From positions 1 through 64,000 of the forward strand of contig NZ_JAVFVU010000016.1 in NCBI RefSeq assembly GCF_030929615.1: a stretch of 64,000 bases of DNA, read 5' to 3'. Positions 45,055 through 53,305 of this stretch are shown in pieces (the stretch's first letter is position 1; each line of letters starts with the position of its first letter). Both the position numbers and the translations under genes were made by a program. The stretch comes from Dyadobacter sp. LHD-138. GTDB lineage: Bacteria > Bacteroidota > Bacteroidia > Cytophagales > Spirosomataceae. Under the pieces are notes generated by a model, which saw only the letters and a program-made list of their open reading frames with translations, had not been told where the DNA came from and ran no database searches.

Positions 45055-45639
45055 TTATTTAATAATTGATTCCAGATCGAGGACGAATCCGGGAAGTACA
45101 GACTCTCCTGACAGTTTTACTTTTAGAGAATCTAGAGTTACGATGGATTTATCTGCTTTATAAATATAAACCATATGATCGAAACGGTCTATCAGCCAAG
45201 CCAGCCTGGCTCCGTTTACAATATACTCCTCCATCTTTTTCAAAAGATACTTAATATCATCCGACTTTGACCGAATTTCCACAACGAAGTCTGGACAGAT
45301 CGGCGCGAACATTTCTTTCTCTTTGTCTGTTAAAAAATTCCATTTCTCTTTTTCAATCCATGAAACATCAGGAGACCGAACTGCGCCATTCGGCAATGTA
45401 AAGCCCGTTGAAGAATCAAATATTTCCCCTAAACCCGAATTTTCATTCCAAATGAATAATTTTCCTAAGACCTGAGAATTAAAATTACCAGTAAAAGAAC
45501 CTATTGGTGACATAAGTATAATATTTCCATGCGAGTCTCTTTCGAACTCTAATGTGTCGTTCATCTGGCAAAACTGAAAGAAATCTTCATCACTCATCAG
45601 TTCTCCCATTTTCAAAGTTACAGGCATGGAGATATTCAT
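45055..45639 (-). CDS. Uma2 family (DUF820) restriction endonuclease-like protein
   Basis: This 194-residue protein of the Uma2/DUF820 family has a PD-(D/E)XK nuclease fold. Likely active-site residues are in VRSPDVSWIE and PDFVVEIRSKSD, followed by a conserved Lys-rich helix (LLKKMEEYIVNGARLAWLID). The family is abundant in cyanobacteria and Bacteroidota, and its role is mostly unknown, with some links to mobile DNA. The ATG at 45639 gives the usual length. It ends within a few bases of the pseudouridine synthase reading frame. No transposase or methylase gene accompanies it. Confidence 0.88.
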   Translation of the reverse strand: MNISMPVTLKMGELMSDEDFFQFCQMNDTLEFERDSHGNIILMSPIGSFTGNFNSQVLGKLFIWNENSGLGEIFDSSTGFTLPNGAVRSPDVSWIEKEKWNFLTDKEKEMFAPICPDFVVEIRSKSDDIKYLLKKMEEYIVNGARLAWLIDRFDHMVYIYKADKSIVTLDSLKVKLSGESVLPGFVLDLESIIK

Positions 45640-45763
45640 AACTTATTTTTATTTTCCGTCTCTATCAAAAATACAAAATATTTATTGATAACTAGCTGTT
45701 GGCAATTAGCTATATGCGATTAGTTCAGTAAGCGGATAACAGATATGATTCGGATTTGTTACC

Positions 45764-46528
45764 CTATTCAATTTCCAGCCAAACCGGGCAGTGATCCGAA
45801 TGGACGGCATCATTAAATTGCCTGCTGCCCACGATTCTGTCTTTAAGTGTATCGGCAACGGAAATGTAGTCGATACGCCAGCCTTTGTTATTGGCTCTTG
45901 CGCCTGACCGGTATGTCCACCAGGAATATTCCTGTAACGCCGGATTTTTAAACCTGAAAGCATCCGTATAACCGCTTCCAAACCATTTTGTCATCCATTC
46001 TCTTTCTTCCGGTAAAAAACCTGAAGACTTTTTGTTTCCTTTCGGGTCGTGGATATCAATCTCGGTGTGCGCAATGTTATAGTCTCCACAAATAATCAGG
46101 TTGGGGCGTTCGATACGGAGTGTATTTACCCAGTTATTGAAGTCTTCCAGGAAGCTCATTTTTACGCCCTGACGCATTTCTCCGCTCGTTCCCGAAGGGA
46201 AATAACAATTCAACAAAGTGATATTTCCAAAATCAGCGCGGAGAATCCTGCCCTCAGTGTCATAAACCGGGAGGTCCAGACCAACCGAAACAAGATCTGG
46301 CTTGATTTTAGAAAAAATGGCTACACCGCTATATCCTTTTTTTTCGGCAGCATGCCAACCGATCAGCTCATAACCCAGCTCCGAAAATCCTGACAAATCC
46401 ACCACATCCGGTGTCGCCTTCACTTCCTGAAAACATAGTACATCAAAAGATTTATCCTTTAACCATTCCAGCAAGCCATTTTTCAAGGCTGCGCGGATTC
46501 CGTTGAGGTTATAAGTGAGGATTTGCAT
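45764..46528 (-). CDS. xth: Exodeoxyribonuclease III (AP endonuclease)
   Basis: This 254-residue enzyme is of the EEP superfamily. Motifs are LTYNLNGIRAAL (metal/Asn), LCFQEVKA (metal Glu), CGDYNIAHTEID (Asp/Asn catalytic), RIDYISVA and the terminal HSDHCPVWLEIE with the catalytic His. It cleaves DNA at abasic sites and trims 3' ends in base-excision repair. The length is standard. It starts 21 bp after the small lipoprotein gene on the same strand, suggesting co-transcription. Confidence 0.95.
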   Translation of the reverse strand: MQILTYNLNGIRAALKNGLLEWLKDKSFDVLCFQEVKATPDVVDLSGFSELGYELIGWHAAEKKGYSGVAIFSKIKPDLVSVGLDLPVYDTEGRILRADFGNITLLNCYFPSGTSGEMRQGVKMSFLEDFNNWVNTLRIERPNLIICGDYNIAHTEIDIHDPKGNKKSSGFLPEEREWMTKWFGSGYTDAFRFKNPALQEYSWWTYRSGARANNKGWRIDYISVADTLKDRIVGSRQFNDAVHSDHCPVWLEIE

Positions 46529-46549
46529 GCTGATTTTTTCCGTTAATAT

Positions 46550-47185
46550 TTATTTGTTGATACCTAAAATCATATCCGTAGTAATTTCCTGATCGAAAGT
46601 AAGATAACCCGGATAATTGATCTGCTTTCCGGCAAGATCCAGCGTTGGTTTAACTTTCACCGTGAATTTAGTCGGTTTTGAACCTGATTTTCCCGACAAA
46701 GCCAATACCATGTTGATAAACTCGTCGCGTGTAGCGTCATTTGTTAACAACTTATACACATTGGCGCTCAGTTTGACAGGAACGCGTGTACTGCCGCTGC
46801 CCGGATAAACCTCAATTTTTTCATTCAAAAAACCGTTAAAAATCTCGCTGTTGGTCAACAAAACTTTATATTCCAACTGATTAATAGCCGCCTTTTTACG
46901 GGTAGGATTCTTGATATCCAGATTTACACGTAAATCAAGCGGTACATCTTTACGCAGGAACGCAAGCCCTAACCGGGGATATCTGGCCAGATCCAGATCA
47001 CTGATGCTTTTAATATTCCTGAACTCACTGACATCAATACCGGCCAGATAAATGCTGTCGGCCGAGGCAATTTTATATTTACAATCACCGAACGCTTTCG
47101 CTTCCGAAACCTGACGACTTACACCACAGCTCGTAAATAACCCAACCGAAGCCAAAATCGCAATAACCCAAATTTGTTTTTTCAT
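46550..47185 (-). CDS. LEA type 2-like lipoprotein
   Basis: This 211-residue lipoprotein has signal ASVGLFTSC (lipobox cysteine ~20). The mature chain contains LRVNLDIKNPTRKKAAINQLEYKVLL, a pattern typical of LEA14/LEA type 2 beta-sandwich domains, which have an N-P pair and an uneven strand rhythm. A strand-rich remainder ends DMILGINK. Such lipoproteins are common in Bacteroidota and have no settled function. The exonuclease III gene follows after 21 bp. Its upstream side is a 350-bp divergent intergenic region with two strong hairpins. Confidence 0.7.
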   Translation of the reverse strand: MKKQIWVIAILASVGLFTSCGVSRQVSEAKAFGDCKYKIASADSIYLAGIDVSEFRNIKSISDLDLARYPRLGLAFLRKDVPLDLRVNLDIKNPTRKKAAINQLEYKVLLTNSEIFNGFLNEKIEVYPGSGSTRVPVKLSANVYKLLTNDATRDEFINMVLALSGKSGSKPTKFTVKVKPTLDLAGKQINYPGYLTFDQEITTDMILGINK

Positions 47186-47363
47186 CGTGTGTTAAAAATT
47201 TCTTGCAAGATAAACAGTAGCTACTACAACGTGCATACCTGTTCAGCATTATTCTTTTGTTATTACTTTTTTGCGAAAGGCCTTATTTACTGGTTCTCTG
47301 GTTTCTAAACAGGAAATGAGCGGGCTTTGATCCGAAACTATTTAGCCTAAATATTTTTTGTTA

Positions 47364-47430
47364 CCCGTCTGATGGCGAAAAAGCCATCAGACGGGCGATT
47401 CCGTCCGACGGTTTTTCTACCGTCGGACGG
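47364..47430. repeat. Two adjacent strong hairpins with self-complementary arms
   Basis: Hairpin 1 pairs cccgtctgatggc with gccatcagacggg (13 bp, loop gaaaaa). Hairpin 2 pairs ccgtccgacggt with accgtcggacgg (12 bp, loop ttttct). They are 5 bp apart, and their arms are related to each other and partly palindromic (ccgtccgacgg). They lie in a divergent intergenic region, upstream of the promoter for the DUF4494 gene. Confidence 0.8.
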
Positions 47431-47465
47431 ATAACAAACCATAATCCTTTTTGATAAAAATCTTG

Positions 47466-47496
47466 TTGCAAGCCTTACTTCCAGCACCTACCTTTG
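47466..47496 (+). promoter_or_regulatory. Promoter of the DUF4494 gene (-33 TTG, 20-bp spacer, -7 TACCTTTG)
   Basis: TTG at 47466-47468 and TACCTTTG at 47489-47496 are separated by 20 bp, a good match to the Bacteroidota promoter. The predicted leader before the ATG at 47536 is ~35 nt. Confidence 0.6.
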
Positions 47497-47535
47497 CAGA
47501 CTTTTACAACCACTTTAATTCAAAAACAAACTACA

Positions 47536-48036
47536 ATGGCAAGCTGGTATTTAGGAAAAATACGTTACCAAAAGGAAGACGAAGCAGGGAGTCTTAAAAC
47601 AATTAATGAAACATATCTTGTCGATGCCATTTCCTACACCGAGTCGGAAGCAAGGCTTTACAAGCAGATCGTCACCGGCGCCAGTGATTTCAGTGTCATG
47701 GCGATTTCGAAAATGCGTCTGGCCGATTTGTTTTCTTATGAAGACGGAGAAAAGTGGTTTAAAGCCAAAGTGGTTTATTTCTCTGTGGACGAAAAAAGCG
47801 GCAAAGAGAAAAAAGTCGTGAACTATATGCTGGTAAACGCCGATGGAATTGATCAGGCTTTGCAGCGAATTACAGAAAGCCTGCGCACCATGCTGATTCC
47901 TTACGAAACGACGGACATGAACCTAACGCCTATTCTGGATGTATTCCCTTACACGGCGGAAGAGGAAGAAGTTGAAATTCCTGCAAATTTACGCCCTCTT
48001 TCCGAAGTAATGGCGGAAAGAGAAGCGTTACAATAG
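47536..48036 (+). CDS. DUF4494 domain protein
   Basis: This 166-residue protein I recognise as DUF4494-like, from the opening ASWYLGKIRYQKEDEAG, the ETYLVDAISYTESEAR segment and NYMLVNADGIDQALQRI. The family is confined to Bacteroidota as I recall, often phage- or conserved-core-associated, and has no known function. It has no signal peptide or membrane segment, so it is cytosolic. I chose the ATG at 47536 because the 14 upstream in-frame residues overlap the promoter box. The acidic tail (EEEEVEIPANLRPLSEVM) is proline-containing and probably flexible. The next gene is convergent, with a gap of only 12 bp. Confidence 0.8.
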   Translation: MASWYLGKIRYQKEDEAGSLKTINETYLVDAISYTESEARLYKQIVTGASDFSVMAISKMRLADLFSYEDGEKWFKAKVVYFSVDEKSGKEKKVVNYMLVNADGIDQALQRITESLRTMLIPYETTDMNLTPILDVFPYTAEEEEVEIPANLRPLSEVMAEREALQ

Positions 48037-48048
48037 ATATTTTCGAGT

Positions 48049-48786
48049 CTAATCCCCCACTTTTACCTCTGGATATCCACGGGTAATGGCCAGAAAGGGA
48101 TTAGGCTCATAACTTTTCAGTTTGAGCACGGCATCCTTCGAATTCATTTCTGTCAACAACTGGCGGTTTCCGAAAATGTAAGTATAGTCGAACGAGACAG
48201 GCAGACTGGCTACGTTTTCAATCAGCTCAAAACCGTACAAAGGATAAATACCAAAGGGAGGCGTGGTCAGCCACAACTTATCTTTTTCTTCCGATCTGGC
48301 ATAAGACAGCTCGTATTCGATACTTTCCCAACCAAAGTCTTTTCGTTTATTACCTGTTGGAATGCAATAGGTATTAAAATCTTCTGTCTGCTGTTTAATT
48401 GTTTCAGCATCCGGCTTTACCTCTTCCACCTTTTCGGTAATTTTCATCTTTTTACCCGCCTCATCAGCGCCGCAGTAAATGTACTTTCCATCCTGGAACG
48501 CGATGATAAAATCGAAGTTTTTTCCGGTTTGCCCATAACTGTCCTCACGCTTGAAACACATCGTTCCCGTCACCGGATCTACGTAAATAACAATTTCACC
48601 TTTCTTCTTATCCGATTTATTTTCGTATTCGAAAGTGAGCGCATGGGTAAAATAATACTGACCTTTTTCAGGTTTCCATTGCGTAGCTCTTTGTAAAACC
48701 GGCTTTTTAGCAGCCTGAGCCATTAATACATTGGTTCCTGAGACCAATAAAACAAGGAAAAGATAACTGGATATTTTTCTTAGCAT
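48049..48786 (-). CDS. Hypothetical secreted protein
   Basis: This 245-residue protein has a signal peptide (SSYLFLVLLVSGTNVLMAQ). I do not recognise the mature domain. It is strand-rich with YYFTHALTFEYENKSDKKKGEIVIYVDP and a Cys/aromatic segment, and ends in EPNPFLAITRGYPEV. The ATG at 48786 starts the signal peptide, although the frame stays open further upstream into the OmpA-like gene. It follows that gene by ~58 bp on the same strand, so the two may act together in the envelope. Confidence 0.6.
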   Translation of the reverse strand: MLRKISSYLFLVLLVSGTNVLMAQAAKKPVLQRATQWKPEKGQYYFTHALTFEYENKSDKKKGEIVIYVDPVTGTMCFKREDSYGQTGKNFDFIIAFQDGKYIYCGADEAGKKMKITEKVEEVKPDAETIKQQTEDFNTYCIPTGNKRKDFGWESIEYELSYARSEEKDKLWLTTPPFGIYPLYGFELIENVASLPVSFDYTYIFGNRQLLTEMNSKDAVLKLKSYEPNPFLAITRGYPEVKVGD

Positions 48787-48844
48787 AACATAAATAATTA
48801 ATGCCTGCAAGCTAAAAAGAGACTGTCGAAAAACCATGACCAGC

Positions 48845-50203
48845 TCATAATTTGACAAACTCAACCCGGCGGTTATTGGCCTTCCCTTCGGCAGAGGTAT
48901 TCGGAGAAACCGGTTCGCTTTCACCTTTCCCATCTGTTTCCAACCGGGTTTTGTCAATGCCAAAATCCCTGGATAACGCTTCTTTTACAGATTCCGACCT
49001 TTTTTTCGATAAGGCCAGATTGCTACCGTCCTCGCCATCAGCATCCGTGTGACCGATAATTTTAACCTTAACCGAGGCATTTTCAGTTAACACAGCCGCA
49101 ATGTCTTTCAGTACGCCAAAGGACTCCGGTTTTATTGTCGCAGAATTTACGTCAAACAATATCCCGTTGGTCGAAAACTTCCCTTCTGTGATTAGTTTGT
49201 TACGGGTATCAGGTGCGCCCACCGCGAGCCGAAGATTCGAAACAAAAAACCGGTCTGCCTCTCTATGATAACCCTGATTACTGAAAGCGATGAAATTATA
49301 GTTTGTTACGGGGTTAAAAGCTCTTGGCAAATCCCACACTTTATAGTCATCCACATACAATCTCAGCCTGGATTTTTGTCTCCAAATCGAAACTTTGACA
49401 ACATTGTGCTCGGGAACGTGAAATGCCGGAATCTCCTTTTCATTTTTCATGATCGATTCTGCCTGATTTTCAAAAATATCAAAAGTAGCAGAACCTTGTT
49501 TCCCGCCCGCAGAATAAGGATGGAGGCCCAATTCCAGGCCCTTGGCTTTATTGCCATCATACCATTTCCAATTCGAAAAACTTTTAGCAGGATCCGCCAG
49601 TTCGGCAATAACCGTGCGCAATGCGCCGGAATAAAAACTAAACTCGGAAGTAGTCGCCAGGTTAAATTCTAGCGTAAAATTTTCGGGAAGCTTCGTGATA
49701 AATTCAGGATAAAAAACGCCTTCGGGCCCCAACATCAGCCATTTCCCTTCTGTTCCGGCAATTGTCACGATCTCACCCGATGAATTGGTATTCCATTTCG
49801 CAGGAAAATCCCCTATGGCGTCCTGCGAAAAATCTTCCACGGCGACAATTTTGTCTCCCGGAATAAAATCGAATTTGCTGTATGATTGTAATGTAGGTTT
49901 CCCCGCTTTGACGGCCGTGTTTTCACCTGCTGCATCGGCACTTTCGTTACTGCCGTTACTTTGTTTTTCACCCTTATCCGCCGGTTGCTCTTCTTTTGTT
50001 TTCTTGTCTTTCTTCTTAAAGAGGTTGCCGATACCTTCTTCCATTTTATCAAAACCCTTATCCACAGCCTGGTCAACCTTCCGGTTTGCACGATTCTCCG
50101 CCTGCCTTTCCGCAACTTTTCCGGGGTCATTGATACGAATCTGCGCTTTCGACACCCATGAAAAGCACGTTAAAACAATCAAAATCGATATTTTTTTATA
50201 CAT
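48845..50203 (-). CDS. OmpA family outer-membrane/periplasmic protein
   Basis: This 452-residue exported protein has a signal peptide (ILIVLTCFSWVSKAQ) and a charged, low-complexity N-terminal region with many Lys/Glu and an Ala/Asn-rich stretch (about 25-100). A concanavalin-like strand-rich middle follows (FTLEFNLATTSEFSFYSGA to about residue 325). The C-terminal OmpA/MotB peptidoglycan-binding domain (about 335-452) has VKVKIIGHTDADGEDGSNLALSKKRSESV and NRRVEF, with the meso-DAP-contacting Asp and Arg visible. It probably links the outer membrane or a surface structure to the cell wall. Confidence 0.82.
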   Translation of the reverse strand: MYKKISILIVLTCFSWVSKAQIRINDPGKVAERQAENRANRKVDQAVDKGFDKMEEGIGNLFKKKDKKTKEEQPADKGEKQSNGSNESADAAGENTAVKAGKPTLQSYSKFDFIPGDKIVAVEDFSQDAIGDFPAKWNTNSSGEIVTIAGTEGKWLMLGPEGVFYPEFITKLPENFTLEFNLATTSEFSFYSGALRTVIAELADPAKSFSNWKWYDGNKAKGLELGLHPYSAGGKQGSATFDIFENQAESIMKNEKEIPAFHVPEHNVVKVSIWRQKSRLRLYVDDYKVWDLPRAFNPVTNYNFIAFSNQGYHREADRFFVSNLRLAVGAPDTRNKLITEGKFSTNGILFDVNSATIKPESFGVLKDIAAVLTENASVKVKIIGHTDADGEDGSNLALSKKRSESVKEALSRDFGIDKTRLETDGKGESEPVSPNTSAEGKANNRRVEFVKL

Positions 50204-50373
50204 GACTGTCAGCAAATTAAGTGATTGATCCTTGAATCCGTCTTATATAAAATTACAAAATAACTTCCTTGAATACTACATCAACTGAGTTACCGGCAAA
50301 CACATATTCACAGACATACAGGCGTGTCATTTACGCGGAAGATTGTAAATTGCGGCGCATTTGTATACATCGC

Positions 50374-51183
50374 ATGAATTTCAATTTCGAAACCAAGTCA
50401 GTCACACTACGCGAAGGTCGGCGTGTTTATTTTTCCTCAGATTTCCATCTTGGCGTTCCCTCGGCTGAAAAAAGCAGAGACCGCGAAAGACTGATTGTAA
50501 AATGGCTGGAAACCATCGAACATGATGCCCAGATCATTTTTTTGGTGGGGGATATTTTCGATTTCTGGTTTGAATACGGGCACGTCATTCCGAAAGGATT
50601 TACGAGGCTTCTGGGAAAACTGGCAGCACTTTCCGATCGGGGCATTGAACTAATCCTCTTTACCGGCAATCATGATATGTGGATGTTCGGTTATCTCAAA
50701 GATGAAATCGGCGCGACGATTTATCGTAATCCTGTAAATTTTGAAATTACAAGCAGTACAGGTTTAAAAAAATCAATTCTTGTGGGGCACGGCGATGGAT
50801 TGGGGCCCGGTGATAAGGTATACAAAATCTTAAAACGCATTTTCGAAAATTCTTTCTTCCAGTGGGTATTCAGAATTGTACATCCGGATGTGGGCATGTG
50901 GATCGCTTCTGAGTGGTCAAAACGAAGCCGCATTGCCAATATTAATAAAGGCGAGGAACAATTCATGGGTGATGATCACGAATGGCTCCTGATCTATTGC
51001 AAGGAAGTGGAAAAGGAGCAACATCACGATTATTATGTATTCGGACACCGTCACCTGATGCTGGATCTGGCCGTCAATGAACGCAGCCGGTACATCAATT
51101 TAGGGGAATGGGTGACCAAGCATTCCCGACAGGCTTATGCCGTTTTCGACGGTGAACGATTGGCATTAAAAACAACCCGCTAA
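50374..51183 (+). CDS. lpxH: UDP-2,3-diacylglucosamine diphosphatase (LpxH-like)
   Basis: This 269-residue calcineurin-type metallophosphatase has all five metal motifs: SSDFHLG (Asp23/His25), GDIFDFWFEYG, FTGNHDMW, LVGHGDG and VFGHRH. The size and the FDFWFEYG segment suit the LpxH family, which cleaves UDP-2,3-diacylglucosamine to lipid X in lipid A biosynthesis at the inner membrane face. I chose the ATG at 50374 because upstream in-frame residues do not look like the family. It is divergent from the OmpA-like gene. CdsA and LptF/G elsewhere in the window also serve envelope lipid pathways. Confidence 0.85.
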   Translation: MNFNFETKSVTLREGRRVYFSSDFHLGVPSAEKSRDRERLIVKWLETIEHDAQIIFLVGDIFDFWFEYGHVIPKGFTRLLGKLAALSDRGIELILFTGNHDMWMFGYLKDEIGATIYRNPVNFEITSSTGLKKSILVGHGDGLGPGDKVYKILKRIFENSFFQWVFRIVHPDVGMWIASEWSKRSRIANINKGEEQFMGDDHEWLLIYCKEVEKEQHHDYYVFGHRHLMLDLAVNERSRYINLGEWVTKHSRQAYAVFDGERLALKTTR

Positions 51184-51227
51184 TTTATTCCTGCAAAAAA
51201 TTGCTTCATTTTAGAAATAAAGAACAA

Positions 51228-51257
51228 AAAAAATCAGCCCAGAGGAGCTGATTTTTT
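51228..51257. terminator. Bidirectional terminator between lpxH and the convergent gene
   Basis: The arms aaaaaatcagc and gctgatttttt form an 11-bp perfect stem with flanking A and T runs, between two convergent stop codons. Confidence 0.88.
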
Positions 51258-51278
51258 ACTTTTTTTAACATTTCAACG

Positions 51279-52028
51279 TTATTTTTCGTCCTTCTTAGGA
51301 TTCTCAAACTCTTCGTTTTTCCTCAGAATGTCTTGTCTCGTTATACTTTCACGGGGCGCCTGGTTCAGTTCTTTCCTCCATTCTTTCTGTTTAAGATCAC
51401 CATTTTTAACAGATTTGATAAAGTTTGCCCAGGCGAAAGGGTTCAGGAATGGAAATGTCGTGGCAAATCCTTTTCCCACCGCTGATTCCCGGCCAAAAAG
51501 TTGCTGATCAATGGTATAACGATAATTGGTCTGCGCGTTGTTAGGCACCTGAGCCGCCATACGGTTGATATAGTCAGGATCGGTACTGCGCGCCAGGGCA
51601 TCACGATCGGCCTGATCCGGTAATTTTAGCGCCAAAAAAGCCTTTTTAAACTCTTCTTCGGTTTTCCATGGATAAATTTTCACCTCGGAAAGCATGGTCA
51701 CATCCTCCTGCATCGCTACAATTGCCGAATACGTATCCGCATTATAATTGCGGGGAATGACATGGTACTGCTTTTTATACCCTACATAGCTGAATATGAT
51801 ACTATCGCCGGGAAAAACCGGGATGTGAAAATCACCTCTGCTGTCTGCCAGCGTCCCTTTTCCTGCTTTGGGGATAAAGATATAGGCCCCCGGCAATCTG
51901 TCGGTACTTTTTCCGCCCACAACAACCCCGTTAAAGATAATCGCCTTCTGCTCACCCTGTGCAAAAACTTTCTGCCCACATAGTACGCTTGCAAGTATTA
52001 CAAAATATATTAAAAATCCTTTTTTCAT
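51279..52028 (-). CDS. Exported protein with carboxypeptidase-regulatory-like domain
   Basis: This 249-residue protein has a signal peptide (LASVLCGQKVFAQ). Residues ~30-115 form a CarboxypepD_reg-like beta sandwich: FNGVVVGGKSTDRLPGAYIFIP, AGKGTLADSRGDFHIPV and IIFSYVGYKKQYHVI. This module usually begins TonB-dependent receptors, but no plug or barrel follows here. The rest is polar and helical with a charged C-terminus. It is a small stand-alone member common in Bacteroidota and its role is unknown. A perfect 18-bp palindrome lies 64 bp upstream of its start, a possible operator. Confidence 0.8.
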   Translation of the reverse strand: MKKGFLIYFVILASVLCGQKVFAQGEQKAIIFNGVVVGGKSTDRLPGAYIFIPKAGKGTLADSRGDFHIPVFPGDSIIFSYVGYKKQYHVIPRNYNADTYSAIVAMQEDVTMLSEVKIYPWKTEEEFKKAFLALKLPDQADRDALARSTDPDYINRMAAQVPNNAQTNYRYTIDQQLFGRESAVGKGFATTFPFLNPFAWANFIKSVKNGDLKQKEWRKELNQAPRESITRQDILRKNEEFENPKKDEK

Positions 52029-52091
52029 TCTTTACAGGTCGTTATTCAGTACCGGCATCCTCATTTTCAGGCACTGTAAGGGTTATAGTTG

Positions 52092-52109
52092 ATTAAAGTC
52101 GACTTTAAT
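52092..52109. promoter_or_regulatory. Perfect 18-bp palindrome, possible operator
   Basis: The sequence attaaagtcgactttaat is identical to its reverse complement. It lies in the 180-bp gap between cdsA (stop 52211) and the carboxypeptidase-regulatory-like gene (start 52028, minus strand), a typical position for a dimeric regulator site. Confidence 0.45.
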
Positions 52110-52210
52110 ATATGCTAAAATTTTCTCAATACTATGTAAAAAAGTATTCCTATTATTCAAAAACGGTTGAACCTTGGATGCATTGCCCGAATAAAGATTT
52201 AATCCGTTTG

Positions 52211-53044
52211 TTACGAAAACAATTTAAGGAATGTCACGATAAAAGGTGCCGAAAGCAGTAATCCATCAAAACGATCCAAAAACCCGCCATGCCCCGGGAT
52301 ACTATTCCCCGAATCCTTAATGGCAATACTGCGTTTGAACAATGACTCAACCAGGTCTCCATAAGTACCAACGACCACAATGATAGCGCCTATGCAATAC
52401 CACTTCCAGGGTTCGAATGTACGGAAATAATGCCCGAGGACAAAAGCGACCAACGCAGCAAATAATGCACTGCCCATCGCACCTTCCCAGGATTTTTTTG
52501 GGGAGATACGTTCAAAGAGTTTACGTTTACCAAATTTTGTTCCCGCAAAATATCCACCGATATCCGAAGCCCAAAGCAAAAGCAAACTGCCCAGTACGAT
52601 CTCATAGTTATAAATCCCGCCGCGCATGGCCATCACGATGATTAATGAAAAAGGCAGCGCCACGTAAATTATCCCCAAAAAAGTAAAGCCAATATTCGTA
52701 AATGGTTTTAAATCATTCTTTTTATAAAGCTTGATAAAAAAGATCATCGACAATAAAGGACTGATAATGAAATAGTTTTCAAAAGAAACCAGATCCTGTT
52801 CTATCAGATACGCCAATAACATCATAACTGTGCCACAGAACGTGCCATAATAAGTCAGTGGCTGATTTCCGTCCAGGCCTAAAAGCTTATAGAATTCCAG
52901 CTGCGTTAAAGAACTGATCGTGCAAAAAAGCAGTAAAAAGCTCCATTCGCTGTAAAGTATACACCCAAGAATGATGACGAATCCTATGAGTCCGGTGATG
53001 GTGCGCTGTTGTAAATTACTCAGATTCTGCAAGGGATTCTTCAT
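52211..53044 (-). CDS. cdsA: Phosphatidate cytidylyltransferase (CDP-diacylglycerol synthase)
   Basis: This 277-residue polytopic membrane enzyme has about eight helices. The C-terminal CDP-alcohol signature is clear: KRSIAIKDSGNSIPGHGGFLDRFD, preceded by LLLWASDIGGYFAGTKFGKRKLFERISPKKSWEG. It makes CDP-diacylglycerol from phosphatidic acid and CTP, the precursor of bacterial phospholipids. I chose the ATG at 53044. It overlaps the end of the DUF2007 gene upstream by 29 bp, implying translational coupling. Confidence 0.93.
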   Translation of the reverse strand: MKNPLQNLSNLQQRTITGLIGFVIILGCILYSEWSFLLLFCTISSLTQLEFYKLLGLDGNQPLTYYGTFCGTVMMLLAYLIEQDLVSFENYFIISPLLSMIFFIKLYKKNDLKPFTNIGFTFLGIIYVALPFSLIIVMAMRGGIYNYEIVLGSLLLLWASDIGGYFAGTKFGKRKLFERISPKKSWEGAMGSALFAALVAFVLGHYFRTFEPWKWYCIGAIIVVVGTYGDLVESLFKRSIAIKDSGNSIPGHGGFLDRFDGLLLSAPFIVTFLKLFS

Positions 53045-53237
53045 TAGATAAAATGGTTTGAGCCCGAACAAGATCTGTCATAGGAACGTGCACTTCGCAC
53101 ATACCAAAAATTGGATAGCTACTATCCTGTTTATTTACAATGACAGCTGCAATTCCATTTTGTTCCAATATTTCTCTGGCTATTTCCGCCCGAATCATCT
53201 GCCTGGTATGATATACCTTTCCCCAATTTTCGTCCAT
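53016..53237 (-). CDS. DUF2007-type putative signal-transducing protein
   Basis: This is a small 73-residue protein. The sequence WGKVYHTRQMIRAEIAREILEQNGIAAVIVNKQDSS and MCEVHVPMTDLVRAQTIL match the DUF2007 fold, a ferredoxin-like domain resembling PII-type proteins. No function is established. The ATG at 53237 is preferred to an in-frame TTG at 53255. Its end overlaps the cdsA start by 29 bp, and the CPBP protease gene ends 68 bp upstream, so a three-gene operon with cdsA is likely. Confidence 0.8.
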   Translation of the reverse strand: MDENWGKVYHTRQMIRAEIAREILEQNGIAAVIVNKQDSSYPIFGMCEVHVPMTDLVRAQTILSNEESLAESE

Positions 53238-53305
53238 AGATGTTACTCTGTGCAAGTCCTGTGACTTTGCTATGCTGAGTGTTTTTAATTGTTATTTATA
53301 ATTTT

